Source of the DNA: Aquabacterium commune
GTDB taxonomy: Bacteria > Pseudomonadota > Gammaproteobacteria > Burkholderiales > Burkholderiaceae_C
Direction: 5' to 3'
DNA: 64,000 bases
NCBI RefSeq assembly: GCF_004362855.1
Contig: NZ_SNXW01000009.1
Coordinates: 1 to 64,000, forward strand
The translations under genes and the position numbers were made by a program. Positions 54,643-64,000 of this stretch are shown piece after piece (the first letter of the stretch is position 1; each line of letters opens with the position of its first letter). The notes below the pieces were generated by a model, which worked only from the letters and a program-made list of their open reading frames with translations, had not been told where the DNA came from and made no database searches.

Positions 54643-54693
54643 TGAGCCGGCCTTGCCTAGAATCGCCGCATTATTTCATGAGCCGGCCTTGCC
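54643..54693. promoter_or_regulatory. divergent lptD/amgK control region with a 15-bp direct repeat
   Basis: TGAGCCGGCCTTGCC occurs at 54643-54657 and again at 54679-54693, 36 bases apart. Between the copies lies TAGAAT (54658-54663), a plausible -10 for amgK with start near 54670. The repeats bracket this -10 and could bind a regulator, or be a duplication. Confidence 0.45.
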
Positions 54694-54709
54694 GCCGCCT
54701 CGCGCACAC

Positions 54710-55810
54710 ATGACCACCGCCGACACCTCCTCCACCGCTTCCCCCATCGCCTGGGCCGACCCCGCCCGTGCCCAGGCCTTCGACGCCTGGCTGGACGGCC
54801 TGCGCGCCGAACACGGCCTGCTGCCCGAGACGGTGCGCGCCGCCAGCGCCGACGCCAGCTTCCGGCGCTATTTCCGCATCGACACGGCCGCAGGCGCCTC
54901 CTTGATCGCCATGGACGCCCCGCCAGACAAGGAAGACTGCCGCCCCTTCGTGGCCGTGGACCGCCTGCTGGCCGCCGGTGGCGTGAACGTGCCCACCATC
55001 CATGCCTGGGACGAGGCACAAGGCTTCATGCTGCTGAGCGACCTCGGCGCCCACACCTTCTTGTCCACCCTCGACATGACCGAGCTGGACCACCACCCCG
55101 GCCGCCCCAACCGCCAGCGCTACACCGCCGCCCTGGCCGAGCTGCTGCGCATCCAGGCCGTGCCGGCCGACAGCCTGCCGCCTTATGACGACGCCCTGCT
55201 GCAGCGCGAGCTCGACCTGCTGCCCCAGTGGTACTTCACCCAGCTGCGCGGCCAGGTGTTGTCCGACGCCGACCGCACGATGCTGGACCACACCTTCGCC
55301 CTGATCAAGGCCGAATGCCTGGCCCAGCCCGTCGGCTTCGTGCACCGCGACTTCCACAGCCGCAACCTGATGGTTGACCCGACCGACCCCACCGCCCGCC
55401 CCGGCGTGATCGACTTCCAGGACGCCGTGCGCGGCCCGCTGACCTACGACCTGGTCAGCCTGCTGCGCGACGCCTACGTGATCTGGGACGAAGACATCCA
55501 GCTGGACCACGCCGTGCGCCACTGGGAAGCCGCGCGCAAGGCCGGCCTGCCCCTGTCCGACGACTTTGGCGAGTTCTGGCGCCAGTTCGAGTGGATGGGC
55601 CTGCAGCGCCACCTCAAGGTGCTGGGCATCTTCGCGCGACTGGCCATCCGCGACGGCAAGCGGCAGTACCTGGGCGACATCCCCCGCGTCTGGACCTTCG
55701 CCCACCGCGTGGCCTCGCGCTACCAGGGCCTGGGGCCGCTGGCGCGCCTGCTGGAACAGGCCGAAGCGGCCCATGGCGGCACCCAGACCCAGGTGGGTTA
55801 CACGTTTTGA
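54710..55810 (+). CDS. amgK: AmgK-like aminoglycoside phosphotransferase-family sugar kinase
   Basis: A 366-residue kinase of the APH/choline-kinase fold. SADASFRRYFRI and the Brenner motif FVHRDFHSRNLMV (about residues 208-220), then VIDFQDAVRGPLTYDLVSLLRDAY, are as in AmgK. AmgK phosphorylates N-acetylmuramate and N-acetylglucosamine at the anomeric carbon in peptidoglycan recycling that bypasses de novo synthesis. In Pseudomonas amgK is divergent from lptD, exactly as here, which supports the name. Its usual partner murU is not next to it. The ATG at 54710 gives the family length. Confidence 0.82.
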   Translation: MTTADTSSTASPIAWADPARAQAFDAWLDGLRAEHGLLPETVRAASADASFRRYFRIDTAAGASLIAMDAPPDKEDCRPFVAVDRLLAAGGVNVPTIHAWDEAQGFMLLSDLGAHTFLSTLDMTELDHHPGRPNRQRYTAALAELLRIQAVPADSLPPYDDALLQRELDLLPQWYFTQLRGQVLSDADRTMLDHTFALIKAECLAQPVGFVHRDFHSRNLMVDPTDPTARPGVIDFQDAVRGPLTYDLVSLLRDAYVIWDEDIQLDHAVRHWEAARKAGLPLSDDFGEFWRQFEWMGLQRHLKVLGIFARLAIRDGKRQYLGDIPRVWTFAHRVASRYQGLGPLARLLEQAEAAHGGTQTQVGYTF

Positions 55811-55887
55811 GCCTCCGTTTGAGCCGATCGTGGGGTGTCATCTGAGGGGATGCGTGCGAAAAGTGCGCAAAAAAACGGCAATCCAGG

Positions 55888-55893
55888 GATAAT
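55888..55893 (+). promoter_or_regulatory. candidate -10 element of the rhlE-type helicase gene
   Basis: GATAAT lies 9 bases before the ATG at 55903, so transcription would begin at about 55900, giving a leaderless or nearly leaderless mRNA. No clear -35 hexamer is visible 17 bases upstream. Confidence 0.3.
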
Positions 55894-55902
55894 CCCGCCT
55901 TG

Positions 55903-57525
<1,623 letters not shown>

Positions 57526-57551
57526 GCCGCTGAAGCTGCGCCGGAGGCCGC

Positions 57552-58571
57552 TCAGGCCGCCGCAGACAGTGGGCCTGGGCCGAGGTGTGGGCCGGTGTGC
57601 GGCACCAGATGCTGCTGGGCCCTGGCCGCCACGGCCGCGTCTGTCTGGCGCAGTCGCCACACCGAGGGCGACACGCCGTACTCCCGCTTGAAGGCCTGGC
57701 TGAACGCCGCCTCCGAGGCATAACCGACCTGGTCGGCCACCTTGCCGACCGACAGCGCCGAGTGCGCCAGCTGCCGCGCGGCCAGCCGCATGCGGTGGCG
57801 CGTCAGGTAGGTCAGGGGCGGCTCGCCCAGTGTTTGCGTGAAGCGGTCGGCGAAGGCCGAGCGCGACAGGCAGGCCTCGCGGGCCAGGTCGGGCACCGTC
57901 CAGTTGTGCTGCGGGTCGCGGTGGATCAGCGCCAGCGCCGTGGACAGCGCGCGGTCTTTCAGCGCGGCCAGCCAGTTGCCCGAGCCCTCGGCCACCGTCT
58001 CGACGTGGTCGCGGATGCACTCCATGAAGAGGATGTCGCCAATGCGGTTGAGGATGGCCTGCTGGGCCGGGCGACGCTGCATCACCTCCAGGGCCAGGAA
58101 CTGCAAACCGACCGCCAGCCAGGGCGGCGGGGCCTCGCCCAGGCCGCGCACGTGCAGCACCGGGGGCAGGGCGCGCACCAGTGGCGCGGCCATGTGCACA
58201 TCGAAACGGGCGTGGGTGCTGATGAGGTGGCAGGCCTGCGGGCTGTCGCCGTCGGTGGGGCTGCTGCTCACGCGGGCACCGACCACGTCTTGCGCCATGT
58301 GGGGCAGCAATTCCTGGGCGATGGCCGCGCTTTGGGGGCGGTCCTGGATGTGGTGCGGGGTGCCGTTGGGCAGCACGACCAGGTCGCCTGTTTCCAGCAG
58401 CAGCGGCTCGGCGTCGTCGCGCATCAGCCAGGCTTGACCCTGGGTGATGACGTGGGCACAGGCCAGGCCAGGTGTGGCCAGGCGCCAGGACCAGGGCGGG
58501 GCATTGACCGACGAGACGAAGACCACGCCGTCGAAGTGCATGTCGTCCAGAATCAGGCTGAGGGTGTCCAT
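57552..58571 (-). CDS. AraC-family transcriptional regulator with cupin sensor domain
   Basis: A 339-residue regulator. The N-terminal cupin-like sensor (about 10-200: GQAWLMRDDAEPLLLETGDLVVLPNGTPHHI) belongs to the cupin_6 type. Two C-terminal helix-turn-helix units (about 215-315) contain REACLSRSAFADRFTQTLG and VGYASEAAFSQAFKREYGVSPSVWR. It is divergent from alkB across 209 bases, which suggests it controls alkB and responds to an alkane-derived signal; that link is inference. The 3' end converges with the helicase gene; CTGAGC (57522-57527) and GCTCAG (57550-57555) form a stem over both stop codons. Confidence 0.87.
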   Translation of the reverse strand: MDTLSLILDDMHFDGVVFVSSVNAPPWSWRLATPGLACAHVITQGQAWLMRDDAEPLLLETGDLVVLPNGTPHHIQDRPQSAAIAQELLPHMAQDVVGARVSSSPTDGDSPQACHLISTHARFDVHMAAPLVRALPPVLHVRGLGEAPPPWLAVGLQFLALEVMQRRPAQQAILNRIGDILFMECIRDHVETVAEGSGNWLAALKDRALSTALALIHRDPQHNWTVPDLAREACLSRSAFADRFTQTLGEPPLTYLTRHRMRLAARQLAHSALSVGKVADQVGYASEAAFSQAFKREYGVSPSVWRLRQTDAAVAARAQQHLVPHTGPHLGPGPLSAAA

Positions 58572-58646
58572 GCTGACGCAGCTTGCCACGGATGCAAGCG
58601 CCGCGCACCGGGCAAAAGTCCGCATCGCCAGCGCGATCCGCCGTCA

Positions 58647-58670
58647 TGCGCTGTGGCTTGCGCTGTGCAG
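58647..58670. promoter_or_regulatory. direct repeat in the AraC-alkB intergenic region
   Basis: TGCGCTGTGGCT at 58647-58658 is followed directly by TGCGCTGTGCAG at 58659-58670; 9 of 12 bases are identical (the first nine). It sits near the middle of the 209-base divergent region and could be the binding site of the AraC regulator. AraC sites usually have a longer (~21 bp) period. Confidence 0.35.
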
Positions 58671-58780
58671 GGTTTGTCCGCCCCTGCGGTCGGCGCATCG
58701 CACAAGTCCTGCGGCCGCTGGCGGCTTCCGCTGCGGGCGCTGTTTGCCGACACTGTGGCCATCGAACAAGGAGTTGTCCC

Positions 58781-59977
58781 ATGTCCCAAGCCACCCTCCA
58801 CCCGACGCCTTCTGCGCATTGGGCCGACCCCAAGCGCTACCTGTGGCTGCTGGGCCCGGCCATCCCCGTCATTGGCGCTGCCATGCTGGCCGTCTATTGG
58901 CAAACCCAGGCCACCTGGAGCCTGTGGTTCGCCGTCGCTTTGGTGCACCTCATCCTGCCCGTGCTGGATTTCATCTTCGGCGAAGACGCCGCCAACCCGC
59001 CCGACGCGGCCCTCAAGGCGCTCGATGCCGACCGCTACTACAGCTGGGTGCTCTACGCCTTCGTGCCTTTGCAGATCGCCGTGACCATCCTGGGCGCCTG
59101 GATGGCCGCCACCCTGGACATGCCCTGGCACCACCTGCTGGGCCTGGCCATCAGCGTGGGCATCGTCAATGGCGTGGCCATCAACACCGCGCACGAACTT
59201 GGCCACAAGAAAGACAAGCTCGACCGCTGGCTGGCCCGCATCTCGCTGGCACCGACCTTCTACGGCCACTTCTACGTCGAGCACAACCGCGGCCACCACA
59301 AGAACGTGGCCACGCCGGAAGATCCGGCCAGCTCGCGCTTTGGCGAAACCTTCTGGGCCTTCTGGCCGCGCACCGTGGCGGGCAGCCTGCGTTCGGCCTG
59401 GCACCTCGAGGCCGAGCGCCTGCAGCGTTTCAACAAGGGCGTGTGGAGCCCTGACAACGAGAACCTGCAGTCCTGGGCGATGTCGTTCGTGCTGTTCGGT
59501 GGCCTGCTCGCCGTGCTGGGCTGGAAAGCCTTGCCCTTCCTGCTGATCCAGGCGGTGTATGGCTTCTCGCTGCTGGAGGTGGTGAACTACCTGGAGCACT
59601 ACGGCCTGAAGCGCCGCAAGAACGCCGATGGCCGCTACCAGCGCTGCGAGCCCGAGCACTCGTGGAACAGCAACCACACCATCACCAACCTCTTCCTGTA
59701 CCACCTGCAGCGTCACAGCGACCACCACGCCAACCCCACGCGCCGCTACCAGACCCTGCGCCACTTCGACGACAGCCCGCAACTGCCCTCGGGCTACGCC
59801 GGCATGATCACGCTGGCCTACATCCCGCCGCTGTGGTTCGCGGTGATGAACAAGCGCGTGATCCGCCACTACCAGGGCGACCTGGACCGCATCAGCTTCG
59901 ACCCGGCCAAGCGCGAGGCCCTGATGGCCCAATACGCCGACCACGCGGCCAGCGTGCGGGCGCAGGCCACGGCCTGA
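58781..59977 (+). CDS. alkB: alkane 1-monooxygenase
   Basis: A 398-residue integral-membrane non-heme di-iron hydroxylase oxidising terminal carbons of medium-chain alkanes. Four histidine motifs are complete: HELGH (138-142), EHNRGHH (167-173), NYLEHYG (269-275) and LQRHSDHH (309-316). Six TM helices are expected. AAGGAG lies 8 bases upstream of the ATG. No rubredoxin domain is fused and no rubredoxin or rubredoxin-reductase gene is nearby, so electron donors must be encoded elsewhere. The divergent AraC gene is the likely regulator. Confidence 0.95.
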   Translation: MSQATLHPTPSAHWADPKRYLWLLGPAIPVIGAAMLAVYWQTQATWSLWFAVALVHLILPVLDFIFGEDAANPPDAALKALDADRYYSWVLYAFVPLQIAVTILGAWMAATLDMPWHHLLGLAISVGIVNGVAINTAHELGHKKDKLDRWLARISLAPTFYGHFYVEHNRGHHKNVATPEDPASSRFGETFWAFWPRTVAGSLRSAWHLEAERLQRFNKGVWSPDNENLQSWAMSFVLFGGLLAVLGWKALPFLLIQAVYGFSLLEVVNYLEHYGLKRRKNADGRYQRCEPEHSWNSNHTITNLFLYHLQRHSDHHANPTRRYQTLRHFDDSPQLPSGYAGMITLAYIPPLWFAVMNKRVIRHYQGDLDRISFDPAKREALMAQYADHAASVRAQATA

Positions 59978-60019
59978 CAGCCTCCGACAGAGGCCGACCG
60001 TGGAGCGGACGCGCTACAG

Positions 60020-60049
60020 TGCAGGGGCGTGATCCGCGCCGCCCCTGCA
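60020..60049. promoter_or_regulatory. perfect 10-bp inverted repeat between alkB and the sigma-factor gene
   Basis: TGCAGGGGCG (60020-60029) and CGCCCCTGCA (60040-60049) surround a 10-base loop. It lies 20 bases before the sigma-factor ATG and 43 bases after alkB. No T-run follows, so it may be an operator or a 5' leader hairpin rather than a strong terminator. Confidence 0.55.
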
Positions 60050-60069
60050 CCCCGTCGTGTCGCCCACCC

Positions 60070-60693
60070 ATGTCCGTCCCTGCGAACGCTCCTGCCCTGG
60101 AACCTGAGCCTGGCCCCGCGCCCGACAGCCTGGCCGACGCCGGCTTCGTGGCCGGCCTGCGCCAGCAGATGGTCAAGTTCGCGCGCCTGCACCTGGGCGA
60201 CAGCCACCTGGCCGAGGACGCCGTCCAGGAGGCCCTGGTGGGCGCCTGGACCGGCGGGCAGCGCTTTGCCGGGCGTTCGGCCTTCAAGACCTGGGTGTTC
60301 GCCATCCTCAAGCACAAGGTGGCCGACTTGCTGCGCCACAAGCAGCGCATGGTCGATGCGAGCTCCTTGCTCAAGGAAGGCGAAGGGCAATCCCTCGATG
60401 ACTTCTTCGACGACAAGGGCCACTGGCTGCAAGACGCCAAGCCCGCCGCCTGGCGCTGCCCCGAGGCCAGCCTGGAGCAGCAGCAGTTCTGGGCCGTGCT
60501 GGAGGTCTGCCTGGACGGCATGCCGGCCGCTCAGGCCCGCGTCTTCATGATGCGCGAATTCATGGATTTCGAGACCGAGGAAATCTGCACCACCGTGGGC
60601 ATCAGCAGCAGCAATTTCTTCGTGATGATGCACCGTGCCAGGCTGCGCCTGCGCGAGTGCCTGGACCAGCGCTGGTTCGCCAAGGAGGCATGA
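60070..60693 (+). CDS. ECF-type RNA polymerase sigma factor
   Basis: A 207-residue sigma-70 family factor with regions 2 and 4 only. Region 2 spans about 26-95 (HLAEDAVQEALVGAW, FAGRSAFKTWVFAILKHKVADLLR). Region 4 spans about 140-200 (MPAAQARVFMMREFMDFETEEICTTVGISSSNFFVMMHRARLRLRECL). A 15-residue Pro/Glu-rich head precedes region 2, and an acidic loop (SLDDFFDDKGHW) lies between them. Its stop overlaps the next gene's ATG, which encodes a zinc-binding anti-sigma. The stimulus is unknown; oxidative or metal stress is common for such pairs. Confidence 0.88.
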   Translation: MSVPANAPALEPEPGPAPDSLADAGFVAGLRQQMVKFARLHLGDSHLAEDAVQEALVGAWTGGQRFAGRSAFKTWVFAILKHKVADLLRHKQRMVDASSLLKEGEGQSLDDFFDDKGHWLQDAKPAAWRCPEASLEQQQFWAVLEVCLDGMPAAQARVFMMREFMDFETEEICTTVGISSSNFFVMMHRARLRLRECLDQRWFAKEA

Positions 60694-60929
60694 GCATGGG
60701 CAAGCACCGCGTGATGATCCAGTGCGACGAGGCCACCCGGCTGCTGTCGGACGCCCAGGACCGCCCACTGGGCGCGGGTGAGCGCACCGTGTTGCGCATG
60801 CACACCTGGATGTGCAGCGGCTGCCGCCAGTTTGGCGCACAGGTGGGCTTCATCCGCCAGGCCATGACGGGCTTTGCCGAGCGCTCAGGGGATCTCGACG
60901 CCCCCCATGCGCGCGACGATGGTGCCTGA
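60690..60929 (+). CDS. small zinc-binding anti-sigma factor (ZAS type), soluble
   Basis: A 79-residue protein with the ZAS pattern: Cys12, then HTWMCSGC with His37, Cys41 and Cys44 (HxxxCxxC). There is no transmembrane segment, so it should act in the cytoplasm, binding the adjacent sigma factor and possibly releasing it when the Zn-thiolate centre is oxidised. The ATG at 60690 overlaps the sigma stop, with AAGGAGG just upstream. The last 15 codons overlap the 3' end of the opposing mtgA by 45 bases. Confidence 0.8.
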   Translation: MSMGKHRVMIQCDEATRLLSDAQDRPLGAGERTVLRMHTWMCSGCRQFGAQVGFIRQAMTGFAERSGDLDAPHARDDGA

Positions 60930-61682
60930 GCGGCCCATCACATAGGCCGAGCGCGGCTGCAGCTCGAAGCGCTTGGGCGCGGGCAGCATCACCGCCAGGC
61001 GCGCAGCCTGTGCGGCGCCCAGCTGGCTGGCATCGACCTGGAAGTAATGGCGTGATGCCGCTTGTGCGCCGAACACGCCTTCGCCCCATTCCACATTGTT
61101 GAGGTAGATGTCGAGGATGCGGTCCTTGCCCAACAGGCCTTCGAGCATGAAGGTGATGGCGAACTCCTGGCCCTTGCGCAGGAAATTGCGCTCGCTGCTC
61201 AGGAAGAGGTTCTTGGCCAGCTGCTGGGTGATGGTCGAACCGCCGATGACCTTGGGCGTGGCGTTCAGCGCCGTGGGGGGCGGCGGTGCCGCGCGGCCGC
61301 GCTTGGCGGCGCGCTCGGCCGCACGCTGGTAACGCGCTTGCGCGTCGGCGCGGACTTTCTCTGCGCGGGCCTGGGCCTGGTTGTTCTTCTTCCAGGCGTT
61401 CTGCAGCGCGTCCCACTCCACGCCGTGGTGATCGACAAAGTTGGCGTCTTCCGAGGCGATCACGGCGCGGCGCAGGTGGTCGGAGATGCGACTGCCGTCC
61501 ACCCACTCCTGGCGCCAGGCGATGCGGCCTTGCGTGCGCAGCAGGCGGGCCGCTTCGCTGCGCTGGAAGGTGGTGGATGGCGGGTCCACCACGCGCATCA
61601 GCGCGATGCGACCGAGGAAGAACAACTGCAGGCTCAGGACGCTGAGCACGAGCAACACGGAGATCCGCCAGACAGCGCGCAT
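60885..61682 (-). CDS. mtgA: monofunctional peptidoglycan glycosyltransferase
   Basis: A 265-residue membrane-anchored GT51 enzyme polymerising lipid II glycan strands. A TM helix (about 8-28), then the catalytic Glu78 in AVIASEDANFVDHHG, GGSTITQQLAKNLFLS (148-163) and KGQEFAITFMLEGLLGKDRILDIYLN are present. Between the first two motifs lies an insert of about 45 residues (98-143) rich in Ala, Arg, Gln and Lys, predicted helical, absent from E. coli MtgA. It is the last gene of the leftward group with aroE; its start is 5 bases past the aroE stop. Confidence 0.94.
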   Translation of the reverse strand: MRAVWRISVLLVLSVLSLQLFFLGRIALMRVVDPPSTTFQRSEAARLLRTQGRIAWRQEWVDGSRISDHLRRAVIASEDANFVDHHGVEWDALQNAWKKNNQAQARAEKVRADAQARYQRAAERAAKRGRAAPPPPTALNATPKVIGGSTITQQLAKNLFLSSERNFLRKGQEFAITFMLEGLLGKDRILDIYLNNVEWGEGVFGAQAASRHYFQVDASQLGAAQAARLAVMLPAPKRFELQPRSAYVMGRSGTIVARMGGVEIP

Positions 61683-61687
61683 CGGTG

Positions 61688-62581
61688 TCAGGCTCCGGGG
61701 GCGTCCACCAGGGCGCGCAGCTCGCGCAGCACCGGGGCGGTGTCGGGGCGCACGCCGCGCCACAGCAGGAAGCTCTCGGCCGCTTGCTCGACCAGCATGC
61801 CCAGGCCGTCGCGGCCGGTGGCGCCGTGCGAGCGGGCCCAATCCAGGAAGCCTTGGGCGGCCGGACCGTACATCATGTCCAGCGCCAGGCTGCCTGTGCG
61901 CAGCACCTGCGGGCCCACGGGCACGCCTTCGCCCGAGAGGCTGGTGGCCGTGCCGTTGACGACGACATCGAACGCCTCACCGGCATCCTGCAGCGACCGC
62001 GCGCTCAGGCGCACGCCGTGTTGCCGGGCGACGTCAGCGTGCCGCGCCACCAGTTCTTCGGCCTTGGCCACGGTGCGGTTGGCCACCACCAGCTCGGCGC
62101 AACCCGTTTCGATGAAGGGCCCCATCACGCCCGCGCTGGCGCCACCCGCGCCGATCAGCAGCACGCGCTGGCCCGCCAGGGGCACACCGGCGTTGACGGT
62201 GATGTCACGCACCAGGCCGATGCCATCGGTGTTGTCGGCCAGCCAGCCGCCATGGGCATCCGCATCGAAACGCAACACGTTGGCGGCCTGGGCCAGTTCG
62301 GCGCGGGCTGTGCGGCGTGCGGCCAGCGCGAAAGCCTCGAACTTGAACGGCACGGTGACGTTGCAGCCGCGTGCGCCATCGGCGGCGAAGGCCTGCACCG
62401 TCGCAGCAAAGGCATCGAGCGGGCAGAGCAGGCGGCCGTAATCCACCGCCTGGCCGGTTTGCTGGGCGAACAGGCTGTGGATGTGCGGCGAGCGGCTGTG
62501 GGCCACCGGGTTGCCGGCCACGGCGTAGCGGTCAACGCGGTGATCGACCGCGCGGTCGAGGGTGCTGTCTGCGGTGCTCAT
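61688..62581 (-). CDS. aroE: shikimate dehydrogenase (NADP+)
   Basis: A 297-residue enzyme reducing 3-dehydroshikimate in aromatic amino-acid synthesis. The substrate-binding [15 protein letters not shown], catalytic Lys80 in NVTVPFK, Asp119 in DNTDG, and the NADP fold [16 protein letters not shown] followed by [12 protein letters not shown] are intact. The ATG overlaps the stop of the preceding TonB-like gene as ATGA. Confidence 0.94.
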   Translation of the reverse strand: MSTADSTLDRAVDHRVDRYAVAGNPVAHSRSPHIHSLFAQQTGQAVDYGRLLCPLDAFAATVQAFAADGARGCNVTVPFKFEAFALAARRTARAELAQAANVLRFDADAHGGWLADNTDGIGLVRDITVNAGVPLAGQRVLLIGAGGASAGVMGPFIETGCAELVVANRTVAKAEELVARHADVARQHGVRLSARSLQDAGEAFDVVVNGTATSLSGEGVPVGPQVLRTGSLALDMMYGPAAQGFLDWARSHGATGRDGLGMLVEQAAESFLLWRGVRPDTAPVLRELRALVDAPGA

Positions 62582-63504
62582 GGTGCGGGCGGGGGCTCGG
62601 GTGTCTGGGGGGCGGGCGTGGCCGGGGTGGCGGACTGCACCGTGGTGGCTTCCAGGCCGGCGTCGCGGGTGAAGCGGAAGCGCGAGGAAATCAGCAGCAG
62701 GTCGTGGCCGGCGCTGACCTCGGGGGGCACCGGGTCGAACTGGCCCATGGCCATGACGATGCCGCGGGCGCGCTTGTCCAGCGCCTTGTTGCCCGAGCTG
62801 CGCGTGACGATGGCCTCGACGATCTTGCCCTGGCGGTTGACCCACACCTCCATCACCAGCTCGCCGTACAGCTTCTGGCCGTTGGCGCTGGGGAAGTGCT
62901 CGGTGCCGGCGCGCTCGACGCGGGTGCGGAAGGCGCTGTAGTAGAGGGCATCGGCCGATTTCAGCGTGGCCGGGCTGAGGTAGCGCTTCTTGGGCCGGGC
63001 GTTCTCCTCAAAGATGCGCTTTTCCAGCTCGGCCAGCAGCTTGGTGAGCTGGCGGCGGCGCTCCTCTTCGGCCTGGGCCTGCTGGGCGTCGGTGGGCGCG
63101 CGGGGCTGCGGCGGAGGCAGGGCGGCCAGTTCCTGGCGCACCTGGGTGAGCAACTGCTGCTGCTCGGCCTGCATCTGCTCGATCATGCGGGCGGTTTGCG
63201 CCAGTGCATCGCCGACTTCGTTGTCGGGTGACGGCGGCAGGGGCGAGGTGGCGCGCACGTTGGTGCTGGCCTCACCGCCACCGGCCAGGTTTTGCTGCGC
63301 CAGGGCTTGGGCCTGGTCGGGCTTGGCCTCGCTGCCGGCGTTCACCAAAATCACTTCCAGCGGCGTGTTCTCGAAGGTGCGCTGGAAGCCCTCCGGGTCC
63401 ACCAGGCGGAAGCTGAACAGGCCGATGTGCAGCAGCGCCGACACCCCCAGGCAGACCTGCAGCAGGCTGAGGGACTTCCACAGGGCGATCAGGCGAGGGG
63501 GCAT
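62578..63504 (-). CDS. TonB-like energy transducer protein
   Basis: A 308-residue protein. A TM helix lies near 12-30 ([19 protein letters not shown]), followed by a Pro/Gln/Glu-rich periplasmic span with a coiled coil (about 100-180: [20 protein letters not shown] and [20 protein letters not shown]). A C-terminal TonB/TolA-type domain (about 195-275: [35 protein letters not shown]) follows. It lacks adjacent exbB/exbD. The group RNB-tonB-like-aroE-mtgA is co-oriented. A housekeeping envelope role is likely; partners are unknown. The start at 63504 lacks a strong ribosome-binding site. Confidence 0.8.
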   Translation of the reverse strand: MPPRLIALWKSLSLLQVCLGVSALLHIGLFSFRLVDPEGFQRTFENTPLEVILVNAGSEAKPDQAQALAQQNLAGGGEASTNVRATSPLPPSPDNEVGDALAQTARMIEQMQAEQQQLLTQVRQELAALPPPQPRAPTDAQQAQAEEERRRQLTKLLAELEKRIFEENARPKKRYLSPATLKSADALYYSAFRTRVERAGTEHFPSANGQKLYGELVMEVWVNRQGKIVEAIVTRSSGNKALDKRARGIVMAMGQFDPVPPEVSAGHDLLLISSRFRFTRDAGLEATTVQSATPATPAPQTPEPPPAP

Positions 63505-63568
63505 CGGCAGGTGCTTCGCAAGATGACGGCGGGGGACGGCGGGCAGTGGCTGGCGGCGGTGGCCTGGC

Positions 63569-64000
63569 TCAGGCGCCAGCGGCCGGTGCTTCGGGGGCAT
63601 CGGCATCGGCCACATCGATGGCCAGCGTCAGCGGCCCTGCATTGTCCAGCACCTCGCTGTCGTCTTCCTCGCTCGCGTCAGCCTGGGCCGCGTCGCCTTG
63701 GGACTCGGCCTCATCGAGTCGGGCGATGACGCTGGCGTGCACATCGAGCGTCAGCAGGTCCACGCCGGTGACGCGCACGCGCACCTTGGCATGGCGCGGC
63801 AGGTTGTCGGCGCCAATGGCCTTGAAGACCAGGGGCAGGGTGTCGGCGCGCACCAGGCCGTTGACCATGACGGCGCAGTCCAGCTCGCTGATGCCTTCCT
63901 GGCCGAGGTGCTGGATCGTCCAGTAGCGCTCCATGCTCGACTGGAAGCCGTTGTAGGCGCTGTAGGCCCCGTCGAAGTTGGAGATGACGGCGAACAGTTC
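63569..64000 (-). CDS. RNB-domain exoribonuclease (RNase II/R family), C-terminal part
   Basis: The last 143 residues of a longer gene whose 5' end lies beyond the window; the frame is open to position 64000. The segment ELFAVISNFDGAYSAYNGFQSSMERYWTIQHL fits the end of the RNB catalytic domain, where YxxFQxxMERYW precedes the S1-like region. A short beta-rich domain and an acidic, Ala-rich tail (SEEDDSEV, DADAPEAPAAGA) follow. It would degrade RNA 3' to 5'. Active-site Asp residues are upstream of the window and cannot be checked. Confidence 0.8.
   Translation of the reverse strand, partial: ELFAVISNFDGAYSAYNGFQSSMERYWTIQHLGQEGISELDCAVMVNGLVRADTLPLVFKAIGADNLPRHAKVRVRVTGVDLLTLDVHASVIARLDEAESQGDAAQADASEEDDSEVLDNAGPLTLAIDVADADAPEAPAAGA

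Noticed and set aside
51749-54709. A very long plus-strand open frame that runs across lptD and surA and joins the amgK frame.
   Set aside because: It is antisense to lptD and surA, which have full domain structure; only the part from 54710 is a real gene. Long shadow frames are expected in G+C-rich DNA.

Overview
The window is about 70% G+C chromosomal DNA from a betaproteobacterium, most likely order Burkholderiales. This rests on the gene order of the division/cell-wall cluster, the lptD-surA-rsmA-cca group, the mtgA-aroE-TonB-RNB group and the protein sequences. The species cannot be fixed from sequence alone; a Comamonadaceae/Aquabacterium/Leptothrix-like genome would fit. Almost everything is core metabolism and envelope biogenesis. 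There are no tRNA or rRNA genes, no CRISPR array and no prophage. The only sign of a mobile element is a possible insertion-sequence end at the extreme left edge.

Layout. 1-1683: an esterase whose 3' end is cut off by foreign-looking DNA, then metR. 1786-5951: a dienelactone hydrolase and a three-gene efflux ABC system (adaptor, permease, ATPase). 6078-8375: metE, preceded by a strong MetR-type palindrome. 8496-12401: an exported DUF1800/DUF1501 pair and a hotdog-fold protein. 12449-18746: two sensor kinases without adjacent response-regulator genes, flanking bioB and a small SRPBCC protein. 18800-25152: a leftward thiamine operon thiC-thiO-thiS-thiG-thiDE (thiD and thiE fused) under a TPP riboswitch. 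25191-28285: small exported and membrane proteins and feoAB behind a Fur box. 28484-46748: a complete dcw cluster mraZ-rsmH-ftsL-ftsI-murE-murF-mraY-murD-ftsW-murG-murC-ddlB-ftsQ-ftsA-ftsZ with MraZ operator repeats at its start and an intrinsic terminator at its end. 46761-54598, leftward: lptD-surA-rsmA-cca, then a chemoreceptor. 54710-57525: an AmgK-like kinase and a RhlE-type helicase. 57552-59977: an AraC regulator divergent from alkB. 60070-60929: an ECF sigma factor with a small zinc-binding anti-sigma factor. 60885-64000, leftward: an RNB exoribonuclease (partial), a TonB-like protein, aroE and mtgA.

How the genes work together. The dcw cluster makes lipid II and the divisome from one co-oriented, largely overlapping transcription unit. 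amgK (sugar kinase for wall recycling), mtgA (glycan polymerisation) and lptD/surA (outer-membrane assembly) add to the envelope theme. MetR/MetE, ThiC-O-S-G-DE and BioB are cofactor and amino-acid biosynthesis with visible control elements (MetR sites, TPP riboswitch). FeoAB imports ferrous iron under Fur.

The window is mostly ordinary. The points most worth a second look are: a MurD with an extra acidic Pro-rich segment of about 95 residues; 12-bp-period tandem repeats recurring at many gene edges; the efflux operon apparently wedged between metR and metE; the truncated esterase; and the compact sigma/anti-sigma pair.
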